DNA of 64,000 bases from Rhodeus uyekii (GCA_037043235.1 JAWRVZ010000040.1:1800501-1864500), one strand, 5' to 3'. Shown: positions 35,985-47,939, counted from the first letter of the stretch. Translations and numbers: made by a program. Notes: generated by a model from the letters alone, not told the origin.

Positions 35985-38035
35985 TTTCTCTTTCAAGGGA
36001 AGTCATGTTGTGTTAAAGTGCTATGGGAACATCTCTCCGTGAAGGCATCATGAACCATGTATGCAATCCAACCAATCTCGTGAGAGGACATCAGAATGGA
36101 CAAGGAATCACGAACATCACGAACAAGGAATCTATAAATGCATGTCATGCCAAACAACTGGCAGCTTGTATGTCTTCAGTCGCACTGTATGTGACATGTC
36201 TGTCTTTTTTGTCTACCAACTAAAAGTGAGAGACATCTAAAATGGCGAGCAACGAGCAATGTTTTCATCTCTGTTTTCATCAATGTTTTCATCTCTGATC
36301 CTATCTCAACCCTTACCCGATATGTTCAGTGTCTTCGGTGGTCTCGGGGGACTGTTCTGTTAACCCTGCCACCTTGTGTGCTTCAGGGTGCAGCGGTAAC
36401 CAGCGAGTGCTTGTCTCGTTGTCTGCCCGAAAATGTAAGGGCACTGGGACTCTCGTCCCTTTAAAGAAAGCTACTGAGCTTCAAGTTCGGGTGTTCTCTG
36501 TCAGTGCACTGCTTTAAGGGCACCAAGCTGGTTGCTCAGGAAACAACAGAGATTAGTCTTGAGAGACTGCTTCCCTTTCTGGCAGCATGTGATACTTCAG
36601 CCAAATATTCTCAGTGGGTCCTGCTCACAAAGAAGAAGGCTTCATTGAGTCTTGCCCACCCATATTTACAGGGTTCTACCTACAGTGGTTTCCTTAAGCA
36701 AACACTGATTACGGAACTCTGCTGGGGTAAGGGGCCATAGTTTGTGCACCCTTCCCAGACAGAAACAGGCTTCTAAAAGATGTTACTCCACTGTTCTATA
36801 CAAGGATGGCTTTGAACCTGCGTCAGCTGAATGCCTAGAAGTCTGCAGAGAGGACTAATCTGCGGTGACCATCCATCCAGGAAGTCCCTGAGTTCTGCCT
36901 TTGGGGGAAGGTACACCGATATCAAGTTCTTTCATTAGGTTCAGCTGTCTCCTCATCTTTCAAATGTACAGACCCAACACTGAGATGTTGTGCTTCCAAA
37001 ACATTACACACTGAACTATATTGATGATCTGTTGATTTTAGCTTAGTTAATTTAGCTGTTAAATTAATCAAGATGTTGCTCTTACTTACATGGAATTGTT
37101 GAAAAACCATGGCTTAGGCCTGGACGTAGATTAGTGTGGTTTCTACAGTTATTGGGACTCTTTTTTCAGGTGTAATTAGGATTCAGCTCCGATGCACGCA
37201 TCGAATCAGTCCTATAGGCTATAAAAATATAGCTAGGCCAGTCTCTTACTGTGAAGTAGTTCAAGAGGTTGTTAGGTCTGGTGACAGTAGTGTCCAATGG
37301 TCCACCTTTTGACCTGCTGTACATGAGACCCCTGCAGTGTTGGCTCAAGACCAGGGTGTTTTTCTCCAAGGAACAAGCTGTTTCACATGATCATGGTCAC
37401 GTGGCCATGGCTTCATGCCTTAGACATTGTAGAAGAAACCCTGGTTCCTTTCCCAAAGTCCCATGTTGGGAGCTCCTTGTCATTGTGAGTGCTAACGATG
37501 GATGAATCCCTCACAGGCTGGGGAGCAATCCTGGACAGTCGCTCAGCACAAAGTCTGTGGAGGGTTCATCATCTCTCCTGGCACATTAACTGTCTAGAAA
37601 TGATGGCTGTCTATATGACTCTGAAGAATGTCCTCCCAGATCTCAGGGGCCATCATGTTCTTTTTCAATCCGACATCACATCGGTGGTCACCTATATAAA
37701 TCATGAGGGGGGTTTGCACTCATGGCCACTTTACAAGCTGGTGCATCAAATTCTCCTGTGGTCTCAAGGGAAGTTCTTGTCACAAAGGGCAGTTCATATC
37801 CCTGGGACACAAAATTTGGGAGCAGACATAGCATCTACTTCAGACACTTTTAGCTGCAAGCTGTTTGGCATGGCATGCATTTAAAGATTCCTGATTGGTG
37901 GCGTCACCCACTTTGACATCCTTTCACACTGGATTACATGCGTGCTTCATGATTCATTCCTGCAGAGGCGTTCCTATAGCACTTTGACGCAGCGTCTCAT
38001 TCCCTATTCAGGGAACTAAGGTTACATCCATAACC
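35985..38035 (+). mobile_element. DIRS-like retrotransposon, partly deleted
   Basis: The left end (tttcaagggaagtcatgttg, then gctatgggaacatctctccg) and right end (gcttcatgattcattcctgc, then gcgtctcattccctattcag) belong to the same terminal family as the remnant at 25040-25388. Inside are a short gag-like part, RT, and RNase H running into the right terminal region. The tyrosine recombinase is missing: at about 37825 the RNase H end GADI is followed directly by terminal sequence (agcatctacttcag) shared with 25209-25222. Confidence 0.85.
36504..37860 (+). pseudogene. DIRS reverse transcriptase - RNase H pseudogene
   Basis: The reverse transcriptase part is strongly decayed, but its active-site box is clear: NYIDDLLILA, with YIDD at 37017-37028. 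After that LLGLVTVVSN and LLYMRPLQCWLKT (37265-37350) match the DIRS connector before RNase H. The RNase H part at about 37495-37860 is well preserved in one frame. It holds MDESLTGWGAILDSRSAQ (first Asp), HINCLEMMAVYM (Glu), FQSDITSVVTYINHEGG (second Asp), then SQRAVHIPGTQNLGADI (last Asp). All four acidic positions of the RNase H site are therefore present, while RT upstream has many stops. No recombinase follows. DIRS elements normally need RT, RNase H and recombinase together, so this copy is inactive. Confidence 0.85.
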
Positions 38036-38039
38036 GAGA

Positions 38040-40910
38040 AGTTTGCATCACAGTCCGGTCAAATGCTAGGTGTGGAAAACAATGCTTTAACTTCTATGAG
38101 ATTTTCAATAGTCCCAACTAGTTTACTTCACCTCAAAAAGAAAACAGGTTATTAGAGTATTTAAATAAGGGGAATCAAATACAGGTTCTTAAAACAGAAA
38201 ATGATTAAATGGATAAAAGAAACTATTAATGAATGCATCTGCAATTTCCCCTGTTTAGATATTTTTTTAAATTAAAGGTTTCATTACTATGTCTCGCAGT
38301 CAAGCTAATAATTAGAGAATTGATTTGATTTGCGATTGATATGGTTTTCACTAGACATGGATTAGCAGGTTTAGATAAGCTAGCGCAATCAGTCTGGGCA
38401 TTAACATTAATGATATTCATGATTTTTCTTTTACATTTCATCATATTTCACACCCCAAAGCTGTGGTTTTTGAGCATGTGAGGATATACCCTATTACACA
38501 TAATAATTTGGTTTCGTATTTATGCTTTATGCTGATGCCAAGACGACCTTTTCTACATTCACCGTTTTCACCATCAAAAATAAATCAAAATAAGCACAAA
38601 TACGATCAGACAGTTAACTATCAAGACCATGGCTGCCTTTAGTAGATGGAAATGCTAAATATTGAATTTTTTCACCAAATGAATTAAGAATATCATAGTG
38701 AAGGGATGAAATATTACAGACTAGACTGAGAATGGTGTTATTTTATTATCATTTATACATATGCAATTATAGTAATATTTAGAGTTAGCGTTTATATTCT
38801 CAGTTTAATTTTAGTCTTTTTTTTAGGTTTACATTTTTTTTTAATCAATTTTAATACGTCAGTATAGACTTTTTTAATTTAAATTCCTTTTTTTAATTGT
38901 ATACGTTTAGTTTTAGTTAACATTAACAACGCTGGAGTTGTGGTCTCATCACACCCTGGAAAATGAGAGGGACAGGCATCACAAATCACAAGAATGTGCT
39001 GAGTTTGCTAAATGACACTCAATGCTTGTTTACAAAATGCACATTTGCACATTTGTTTATCAGTGAGGTCATTACATTTCCTGCAGATTCCCCTGTGTTT
39101 TGACAGCACATGTTTTTGAAAAGAATTCATTGTGCTGTTTTAACTACAAATTGAATTAACAGGATGTTCTGCCTGAATCTGTAGCCATTTTCAAAATGCA
39201 CAAACTCAAATTCATATCAAGACCTTTTTTCCCTAAAATAGACAGTTAAATATTAGAAATGAGGGGAAAAATTAATAATAAAAGAAATAAAAGAAACAAA
39301 GACTCTACATACCTGTGATATTAACACTGACAGCTTTTGTGTATGTGTTATTTGAGAGAATCTCATATCCCTTTTCCATTCTTTCTCAGTGAAGTTTTGG
39401 TGCCTTTGTGACTCCTCCCAAGAACTTTTAAAAACAGTTTCACTTTCTCTCTTCCTTTCTGAAATTTCCCTTCCTCCCTCACAAGGCAGATTACATCCAG
39501 ACGTTCTGTCCCGGACACATACTGACAGTAAAGGATAGTGGAATCCCACCGTACATTTTAACAGCTTCTTGTACAGTTCAGCTCTGGCCCAAAAGCCTAC
39601 CCAGCTGTGATCCTCTGTTTTTGTTTATTCAGGAAGTATCCCAAACGGAAGCCAATCACAGTCCTTCTCTTACTTGAAATGATCCTGCCTACTTTTACTT
39701 TTTTCTGTTTTTGAAATCCCACCACATAAACCCTTTCTGAATTTATCGTATTTGCCTTTCTGTATTATTTAACTATAAAAAAGTGGATATGCTGTGGTTG
39801 GGACGGAAGGATGTGGTGGTATTTTAGTACAAATACCACATTTCTTTCTCAGAACACATACCGTTTCCAGAGAATGAACATTTCAGATAAACTACTGGAA
39901 TGATTCATGAGTGTAATGCAATCACAAAGGAACCACTTGACAAGACATGAGGAAGAGAGGAATCACATGATAGAGCCAGTAACATGACAAAACATATGAT
40001 ATAGTAAGGATAATAGACTTGAAAATCTAAATGTGACTCAAAACCCAAAATTAAACATGACAATTTATCGCTTCTACTTAAAATAAATCATTTTTTTGTG
40101 TCCTTGGAAATATTATTAATGGATATCTCAACTATATCTTCTAGACCATTCAAAACAAATTGATATTTCTACTTGCCATTTAAATAGTACAATCAGAGTG
40201 AATCAAATATTATACAATACACAATACAATAAAAAATAAAACTCCTTGAAAATTATACCACATGAGAACCAAAAATAGTTTAATGTTGAGATATACTGAA
40301 GAGCTTCTTGATAAACATTAGGTTTTGACTGATGGTGCCTCTCCTCCAATTTCAAGGTTATATGACAGATTACATCTCCCAAAACATGAGCTGAAATTTG
40401 ATTTAGGTGGACAGGTGCAAGATGTGTGGACATCCGAAACAGCAGTGCACATGGACACTGAGTGTAATATACAGTATAAATAGCAAACAGGTATCTGTTT
40501 CAAACTTGGACTATTTGTTTTAATATACACTGGAAAGGCATTGTAAATTATCTGACAAAAATAATAATGAATAAGAGAAAATTATTTATTAATTTATCTT
40601 CAGTGTTTTAAAAACAGTACTTCTTTTTACTTCTACATGCATTATGTATAGTCATTAATTTGTGTTCAGAAAAAGGGTATAATTATCACCTATAATCGTA
40701 AATGATGACTATAGTAAATGAATGGTAAATTATGTGATATTTATGGATTTGTTTGCTTCATATTGCTTTACTGTAATAACAAAAATGAAGATGCCTGTTA
40801 GGGATGCCTGCAGGATATAATCTACGCACATAAAGTCCAGTATGCCTGTAGTCTGCGATTGTGTATGCAAATAAGTCCAAATATGCCCCAAAGTGTTGAA
40901 TGTCTATACA
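38040..40910. other. Mostly unique AT-rich DNA
   Basis: 38280-38450 has conserved-element texture (several TAAT/ATTA cores, low repetitiveness). 39350-39560 is GC-balanced with a 98-codon minus ORF that shows no domain. No transposon ends or genes were recognised. Confidence 0.4.
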
Positions 40911-40913
40911 CTC

Positions 40914-41228
40914 AATAAAGGTTCCAGCTAAAACCACACATGATTTTAGACATTAATGCTACAGAAGAACATTATTTAGTCCCACAAAGAACAGTCTGTA
41001 CTCTAGTTCTTCAAAAATCCATACATTTTCTGTTAATTTAAAGAAAATATATGGATACCAATGGATACCAATTTGCCTATAATGAATTTATAAAATAACC
41101 CATAATTCAATATAAAGAGCCGATTTAATCTCCAAAGAACCAAATGACCAACTCAGGGTCCTCACAGCCAAAATACATATCAAGGTTCTTTGTTAAAGTG
41201 ACTTTAAATAAACCTTAAAGAACCTTTA
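40914..41228. repeat. Possible MITE of the AAGAACCTTT type
   Basis: The left border aataaaggttccagct and right border taaagaacctttaaag are inverted, and the interior contains repeated aagaac/gttctt words as in a common teleost MITE. The ends are short, and a tandem duplication atggataccaatggatacc lies inside at 41050-41070. Tentative. Confidence 0.35.
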
Positions 41229-41235
41229 AAGAAAC

Positions 41236-41457
41236 TGTCACAGGTTGGAGCAGGGAAGAAGGCATGAAGAAGATAACTTTAGCAGACTTTGTTTGATAGA
41301 AAGGGTGAGAGGGTAGCAAATAAAGTTAAAGTCAAAGTTTGGCCGTGAACAGACAAAGACTGAGAGAAATCACTTAGGGAATTAGGGATTATGGAATAGG
41401 AGACAGCTGACAAGACTAACGAGGTGATTGATGACAAAACAGGTGATTCCGGTGACA
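41236..41457. mobile_element. LTR-like repeat
   Basis: TG...CA ends with a short terminal inversion (TGTCAC...GTGACA) and composition similar to the solo LTRs at 16842 and 34327. No matching flanking duplication is seen (gaaac versus cttac), so this is weaker than those calls. Confidence 0.45.
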
Positions 41458-41459
41458 CT

Positions 41460-44400
41460 TACTGTGTGTATTATAAAATTTTTTTTTTACATTTTGGAGA
41501 AATAATGCTATATATTAGGTAATGAATAATGCTATATATTAGGTAATGTCTTAACTAGTATAAACATGGAAATAGTTGTACTTAAAGACCTCATGTAAAT
41601 AAATAAATTACCCAGACATCCCTTTAGCATGAACTAGCACAATATAAAAATGAAGAAATATACTTCATTCTTTAATATAAAATACACTGGAAAACTACTG
41701 AAACTCAAGACAGCGATGACAATGGTCACCATTTTACCATGGTGTGCACTGACTGAAGATCCTCTTACCTTTGTACTTAGCTCTTATGGAACTTCAAAGG
41801 AGACATTACGAATCTTTATATATTTGCTAAAACGTACCAGCCAATTTGCTAATCGACCATTTGCCTTCTTTTATGTTCACATTGGCATTTTTTTTTTACT
41901 TGAGAAACAATGTTTAAAACCTGTGTCACTCTAAAAGAAGTAGGGCTTGTGTTGGATGACCTCTTCAGGGGGTGTGTATCCTTTCTTTGTCCATTTCGGG
42001 TGTGCAAGAGATGAAGTCTTTATGTACAAAGAGAAAGAGGCTAAAAGCTTTCAGAGAAACATGCTTGATTTACTTTTCGGTTCCAGGGAAACACAACTTT
42101 GCAAATTTTTTTCTCCTGCTCTCTTTAAATTTACTTCCCTAACAGCCGTTACAAAACTGGTCATGGTATGTAGCTGCTAATTTATCCTTGCAATGTATGA
42201 TATCCTGTCATCTCCTCATTTGTCTCTGAGTGTTTCTAATCAGAGATAATCCTGGTCAAATCCTTTGATTGTGAATTTGGATGCGATCCATCTCTAAGGA
42301 AGCTATTTAATGGGCTTCATGGCACTTGGCATTAAGTCATTTATCTAAAGGAATGACTGGAGATGCTTGTTTTAATAAGAGTGCTCTTCATGAAAACCAA
42401 GGCGCCTCGCCATTTAATTATCCAAAGGGTAAGTCGTTCTCAACTCTTGTTCAAGCAATTGGTGAAGATAATAAAAAAATTCCCTCAAACTCACTCTTCT
42501 CTCACCTTCTTTGGGGAAGTTGGTGTGCCATCTCGTCTTGGATGAAGTCAACCCCCTACAGCTTGAGTCCCTCACTTTTTTTTTTTTTTTGCTTTTGAAA
42601 GCTTCACAACAGGCTGGATTATTTATTCTTACATCACTGGAGAATGATTATGTAAGGGAAGCCGTTAAGGCGTTGGCAGTAGCTTTGTGTTGCAAGCCGG
42701 CAGACATTCCACAGATGGTAAAGAAAACTAATGGGCACAGAAACACTGCCTCTATTTTTCTCTCTTTTCTCTCTTGTTTCATCAATTCTGAACTTATTTC
42801 TCCAAGCTCAAAAGTTACATGTAGGGGACAGGAATCAGTGTGTTTAAACATACAAATTATAAACTATCTTATGTTAGAGTAATCTTCTCTCACACTTGCA
42901 GAAAAAATGCTTCTACAGACTTGACTTTAAGCTTAAGAAGAAAGTTTTGAACATCAATTCTGGCATTCTTTTGTACACAAATTCACTTAAAATAAACATA
43001 CTGAGGAATTTACTGGCTGAACCATGCATTGCCTAACCACCGCTAACTCTAATTAGGTAGGAAGTACATGCAGTTGATTAATATTAATCTGTACTTTATA
43101 CTGAAGCACACCTTAAAATAATATGGAACCTTGTTTTAAAATATGTTATTTTTAAATAATATTCACCGTAAGTAAAATATGTATTCAAAATAACCACTTC
43201 AGTTAATGCTGCGATAATGTTTTATTTATTTTATAATAAATTTATATGTATTTTATATGCAAAAGTACTGCATTTATTTGGAAACAAATCAACAATAATG
43301 AGCATAGATGTGATATTTTTTTCAATATAGTTATAAAATACTATAACTATATAAATTACTTTGGCTCTTAATGTACGTTTATGTGCTATCCAAAAGTATG
43401 TTACAATGGAAAATGATAGTTGATTCACACTAAGGTAATATTGTATTCAACATAAACTATAAAAAAACAGCAGACACTCATTCTATTCTTAGTGAAGTGT
43501 ATCAAGAATGGAGGAGGGACTAAATAAAAAGCTTCTAAGAAGCATACATATCCTAGGCCTCTTCTGGTGTTCACAGATTGATACTAGCTCACATTAAGTA
43601 TGTACGTAATCATGTGCTTCTTTACATATTTTAAAGAGTATTATAGCTCTCTTTCCAGCATGCTAAAGCCAGGCTTTGAATTTCTACCCTACAGGGACAA
43701 AGGGAAGGTCTGCTTGTCCTGAGGTTTTGAGTGCTTAACAATTGACCCATGTACTTGACAGAGTTTATAGCTTAGTCGTCACCTCTGATTCCCTCTCAAG
43801 AGACGTGACCTTCTCATTCAGTCTTAAGACATTATGTTGCATTTGTGGTTTAAAATATTCTTTAACATTAAAGAATAGTAATGGAAGATTTAATTGTTAT
43901 CCTGCAATCTTTTTTGAAATGACAGCTTCCTTCATGTGGGATTAATATTTTAAAGGAATAAACCATGCAGACAGGGATAAGCATTATAGTTCAACTCTGA
44001 TTCATTTATCTTTTTAGGCAAAGACTTCAAAAGGAAATATGTGTGGTAGATAAAAGGTAAGAATAGACGTTCAGGTGTTAAATCGCAGTATGCGGTTGTG
44101 CACATGAATTAAAAAGTCAACTATAGAAGGCCTGTAAAAAAAAAAAAAAGATTTTTTTTTTGGACTAGCTTAGCTTTCTAATAGCCTCTACATGAGCTTC
44201 TTACCACACTTTCCTACTTTTGCAATCAATACAATACAAATAAATATGGGCCAGGTTTACTAACAGGCTTGTAAGCAGGACAAACCCTCTTTTTTCTGTC
44301 ACAATTTAGTGAAGATGAACCCTGGCTCCACCACAGAATTCTGGGCCTGTGTCTGCGTCCTCCAGTCCTTCAGCCCCATTAGTCTCCTCCATCACTCCAA

Positions 44401-44680
44401 CACCTCCATTGTCCATTTTCCTGCCTTGGGCTTCTGATTCTCCAGTTTCGCTTTGCTCACCAGATCCCCTTGCTCCACCTCGTTCCAGCAGCAACACAAT
44501 GTCAATCCATCCTTAGTCCTCTGCCCCAGTGTCTAATCCTCCTGCCGAAGTCTCTCCTATGGATCTTTAGCCCTCTGGCATTATTATCAACATTTCCGCC
44601 TTGGCCTCCTTCTTTGCCTTCCCAGTCATGCCATACCTTAATTTTGGCACTCACTTAAATGTGAGTTTATTTCTCATATT
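41460..44680. other. Mostly unique DNA with exon-like segments
   Basis: Contains a 24-bp duplication (aataatgctatatattaggt repeated near 41503-41550), a conserved-element-like block at 42190-42440, and two segments with splice-like borders that are described separately. A T run lies at 42576-42590 and an A/T run at 44138-44161. The GC-rich block at 44330-44640 looks repeat-derived but is unassigned. Confidence 0.4.
42613..42717 (+). CDS. Candidate internal exon of an unidentified host gene
   Basis: A 105-nt open segment has an AG acceptor on its left (cttcacaacag, behind a long pyrimidine tract ending at 42596) and ATG/gtaaag as a donor on its right. It encodes 35 residues in phase 0: AGLFILTSLENDYVREAVKA, then LAVALCCKPADIPQM. 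The peptide is amphipathic and helix-like, with a coding-like composition (GAG, GCC, AAG, GCG codons) unlike the AT-rich surroundings. An alternative acceptor at 42601/42602 would lengthen it by 11 nt. I do not recognise the protein. No partner exon in the right phase was found nearby, so it could also be a pseudo-exon or conserved non-coding DNA. Confidence 0.35.
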
Positions 44681-44905
44681 TGTACCTTGAATTCATATTT
44701 TTCATTTTGAATTTGTTTTCGTTCCTTGTCACTGTCGCCTAGTTGGGGACACTTATCACTTAATATTCATCTATATTATTGATTGGCTCTTCTAGAGCTG
44801 CTGTACAGCCAAACAAACTTTTGTTTTTATTGTTTTCCAGTGACCACTGTAAAGCTGCTTTGAAATAATAAAAGTGACTAATACATTTGCATCTTGTAGA
44901 AAATC
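44680..44905 (+). mobile_element. LINE 3' end fragment
   Basis: The phrase acagccaaacaaacttttgt, then agtgaccactgtaaagctgc and tttgaaat, parallels the 3' end of the LINE at 52260-54970. The terminal tail is decayed (aaagtgactaata). The GC-rich stretch before it (44330-44640) may be a further part of the same copy. Confidence 0.6.
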
Positions 44906-44983
44906 AGCTCAAGGGAAGTATGAGTAATTTATTATAAATATTATAAGTTAATAGTGTTAACTTGATGTAGCAGAATTTCAATC

Positions 44984-45468
44984 AGTTAACCCAGAGGTTT
45001 TCAAAGTCTGTGACAGTGGGCCTCCCTTTTGACACAACCCACCCAACGCCGCCCCCCCCCCCCCCTCCCCCATCCCTGTATCTGTACTCGTACTGGTCGG
45101 GGCATAACCCGGAAGTGGGTGGATTTTAACTCGGAAGTGGGCGGGGCTTTAGCCAGTATGTTATTTTTAACCATGCAATTGATACAGGTTGATCAGAAAT
45201 TGTTATATTTATTGCTGATTAGAAAACAATTTACATGACAATATCTGCATTGAGCTTCAGATCAATGGTTTTGATCACAAACGAACTATATAGAGAACAA
45301 GTTTTGCAACAATTAATCCAACTCATGCGGTTGCAATTATGAAGAAAACTGTAATGAACAAGAGTTTTCTTTTAAACATAACTCTCTTTTTTTAACTTTT
45401 AATTTTTTTATGATCAGTGTAATTTTTATTTATTTATTTCCACACCAGGTATGCGTGTGTGAGTGAGT

Positions 45469-45501
<33 letters not shown>

Positions 45502-46200
45502 TGAGAGGGGGGACTGTGTGTTCTACGGATCAAATAGTCTGACGCTGTTTTTAAGATCTGCATTCCTTTATTTTGTATGAAAAACAGCAAGAAAGCGTCA
45601 GACACTCAGTGCGCGAAGTTAAACAACTGAACAGAGCAGCAAACGGTTAAATAAACATCTCCGACAGGCAGAGACGCAAAGCTAGTCGCATTCTATCAAG
45701 AACCACGTCTGAACAAAAACCCCACGTTTACAAGAACTATACTGGTTAATAAGTACTACAAACAAACCGAAATAAAAAACGAACCTGAAGCTGAAGGAAC
45801 CCTAAACGTTAACGGAAGACGCGCGAACCATCTGAGTGATTGAGAGAGAAAGACACCGTCTCAGTGTTCTGCGCGTGAATGAGCAGGGCGGAGCCGCGCG
45901 AGACGAATTAAATCTGCATGTGTAGGGGAGGCGCGCTGTGACTAGCCTATCACAGACACAGTCAGCTACCCAATGAGGATTTTATTCAATCCGAGCACAG
46001 ATAATGACTCTTATTACTCGTATGATACTCGTACTCAGCAAAAGTGCTTTATCCGTACCAGATACTCGTTTCAGAAGAGTATCCGGCTCAACTCTAGTTA
46101 GCAGACTATCATTTTTTACAACTCTCCGCGCCTCCCCTGGCATGCCCTGGCGCCCCCCAGGGGAGGCGCGCCCCACACTTTGAAAACCCCTGAGTTAACC
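44984..46200. mobile_element. hAT-type non-autonomous element with 8-bp target duplication
   Basis: The element spans 44992-46192. Left end CAGAGGTTTTCAAAGT and right end ACTTTGAAAACCCCTG are terminal inverted repeats differing at one base. It is flanked by a perfect 8-bp duplication, agttaacc (44984-44991 and 46193-46200), diagnostic of hAT insertion. The interior is GC-rich, with a 14-nt C run (45052-45065), a GA tract (45466-45502) and a gaggcgcg/cgcgcc inverted motif near the right end. No transposase ORF is present, so mobilisation would need a transposase from elsewhere. Confidence 0.9.
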
Positions 46201-46369
46201 TGTTTGTCTTGTGAACATTCAATATTTTGTGGCCCGAGAAAAATAACTTTCTTACTGAGTACTACTCAGAGCATCTTATTCTCAGTTTACTTTTGAATGA
46301 AATAAAAATTGACTACATTTACTTGAACAGAATATAGACCTTATTTGGAAAATGGTGTGCAAACTGTGG
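46201..46369. other. Short AT-rich spacer
   Basis: Nothing recognised between the hAT element and the DIRS terminus. Confidence 0.5.
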
Positions 46370-46735
46370 TTCCCTGTCAAAGCATATGGGAACGCCTTAG
46401 CGTGATTGTCTCTTGAAGCGCAATTGAAACCAGGTGTGCGAGTGCACGTAGCTGAGGGTGACGTCATGAGCCAGGAGCATATCAGCACGCAGCTAACTAG
46501 AAGGCTCAGCTTTAGTGTCTTTAACAGCGCTCAAAGCTAACGTGTGTTTGAGTTGTTCTGCTGGCAGTAAGTCGATTATTTCCACTTACCTCTGAAGAAA
46601 TGGCGGATACACAGACTTTCAGGCGTTGTGTCACTCCTTGCCCGCGTTTTATCACGGGTAAGGACACACACGCTCTCTGTGTCTTTTGTTTGGGTGAGGA
46701 TCATGCGTGCTCAGCGCTCAGCGCTTTTTTCTTTC
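46370..46735 (+). mobile_element. DIRS-like retrotransposon 5' end with gag start
   Basis: The terminus at 46375-46500 (gggaacgccttagcgtgatt, then gtctcttgaagcgcaattg and gacgtcatgagccaggagc) matches the inverted termini of the 25.4-27.3 kb copy. The ATG at 46600 opens MADTQTFRRCVTPCPRFITG and DTHALCVFCLGEDHACSAL, the conserved N-terminus of fish DIRS gag with its CxxC and HA residues. The reading frame then enters unrelated C/T-rich sequence at about 46725, so gag is cut after about 42 residues. Confidence 0.8.
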
Positions 46736-47245
46736 TTTTTCCTCTCTTCCCTCTCTCGTCGCTGTCGCTCCTCTTGTCTCCGTTTCCTTTTCCCTCGCCT
46801 CGTCTGTCCTTACCCCCAGGTACCGCGGCCGCCGTGATCGCCCCCCCCGGAGGAAGGGGGGGGGGGGGAGTAGAGCGCAGACTCGTGGGTACCCCCCGGC
46901 CTGCGAAGGGCGTTGGGGGTATGTGGCAAGCAGGACGGGGTCGAGGGACCGTGAGAGCGTCACGAGAGCCGGTGGCGTGATTGGTAATGAGCGCCACCTG
47001 CGAAGCCACCGGTGTCTCTCTTCTCACGGAGGAGTGGAGACTTAAAAGGAGGAGCGACTACAGTGAAGACGAGAGAGGACCAGGCCTGGGACTTTATGTT
47101 ATGTTTTGTGTGGGCGGCAGTCGACCGCGAGGGGCTGCCGCCATTACTTTCGTTTTGAGTTTATGTTTTATTTATCATTAAAGTGTGTTCAAATGTCTGC
47201 CGGTTCCCGCCTCCTTCCTCCCTGAACGTTTAACTCCGTTACAGT
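46736..47245 (+). mobile_element. LTR-like block inside a DIRS copy
   Basis: A GC-rich segment with a pyrimidine-rich start, a G run at about 46855-46868, a gacttaaaagg TATA-like motif near 47040, tttatcattaaagtg (ATTAAA polyadenylation-like) near 47170, and the end aactccgttaca. This order resembles U3-R-U5 of an LTR. No TG start or flanking duplication could be found, and the DIRS coding sequence around it has also lost most of its length. The 126-codon plus ORF at 46600-46980 is a chance fusion of gag with this block. Confidence 0.45.
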
Positions 47246-47248
47246 GGT

Positions 47249-47290
47249 GTTCATCCTTGCCATCTCCTCTTTCAAGAGGGTTGGCGACCC
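47249..47290 (+). pseudogene. Fragment of DIRS tyrosine recombinase
   Basis: Forty-two bases encode VFILAISSFKRVGDP, the helix with the first catalytic Arg of DIRS recombinases (compare LAISSFKRIGDLQ near 26000). Only this fragment remains, between the LTR-like block and a LINE tail. It shows that the gag piece at 46600 and this piece were once parts of a single element. Confidence 0.6.
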
Positions 47291-47530
47291 CGCTATAGGA
47301 ACTTCTTTAGATTCTTCTGTGAGCACTTCACCTCATAGAAAAAAGATTTGCCTTTCCTTTAAATTCCTCCCTTTTCCAGCTTATACTACTCTAAGAAATT
47401 TCTGAAACTTTGTATTGTGAACACGTCTTGTGTTAATCTGCCTCTTCACGACAAATTGATTGCTGTATTCCTCAGTTGTATGTTGCTTTGGATGAAAGTG
47501 TCTGCTAAATGAATAAATGTAAATGTAAAA
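47291..47530 (+). mobile_element. L2-like LINE 3' end
   Basis: The end gttgctttggatgaaagtgt, then ctgctaaatgaataaatgta, is the shared L2/SINE 3' tail. The 200 bp before it read as a decayed ORF2 C-terminus and 3' UTR. It is the same tail family as the LINE at 21273-22207 but on the plus strand. Confidence 0.65.
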
Positions 47531-47939
47531 TGTTTCACTTTATTTTGATGGTCCTTTTAAAACATTCTGTTGTTTAAAAGAAGCCTTGCATATATGTCTA
47601 CTAACTCTCATTAGACTGTTATAAGAGCATTAGTAGACTGGCAGAGTTAGAGTTAGATTAAGTTAAAATGTCGTTGCAAAGTTACTTCTAGTCAGTAGAA
47701 CCATCACAAAAAAAGAGTTGGCAGATATTAAGCAGACAGTCTACTAATACTTTAAAAATAATTAGTTGACATGAAGTTACAATATTATTTAAAAGTTTTT
47801 GTTAACACAATGTTCAAATGGGACCATCATAATATTTTACTCATTATTTGAGGATATCTCCTTCGTAGTGCTCTTTGACCAGTGTAAAAATGACAGATAT
47901 GAATATACCAATAATGTTACATTATCTAACAGTTCATTC
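47531..47939. other. AT-rich spacer, nothing recognised
   Basis: No repeats or ORFs of note between the LINE tail and the hAT element. Confidence 0.4.

Noticed and set aside
46600..47045. GC-rich overlapping ORFs of up to 126 codons as a host gene
   Set aside because: The start is DIRS gag and the rest is LTR-like sequence low in complexity. ORFs on both strands overlap, as expected from GC-rich non-coding DNA.
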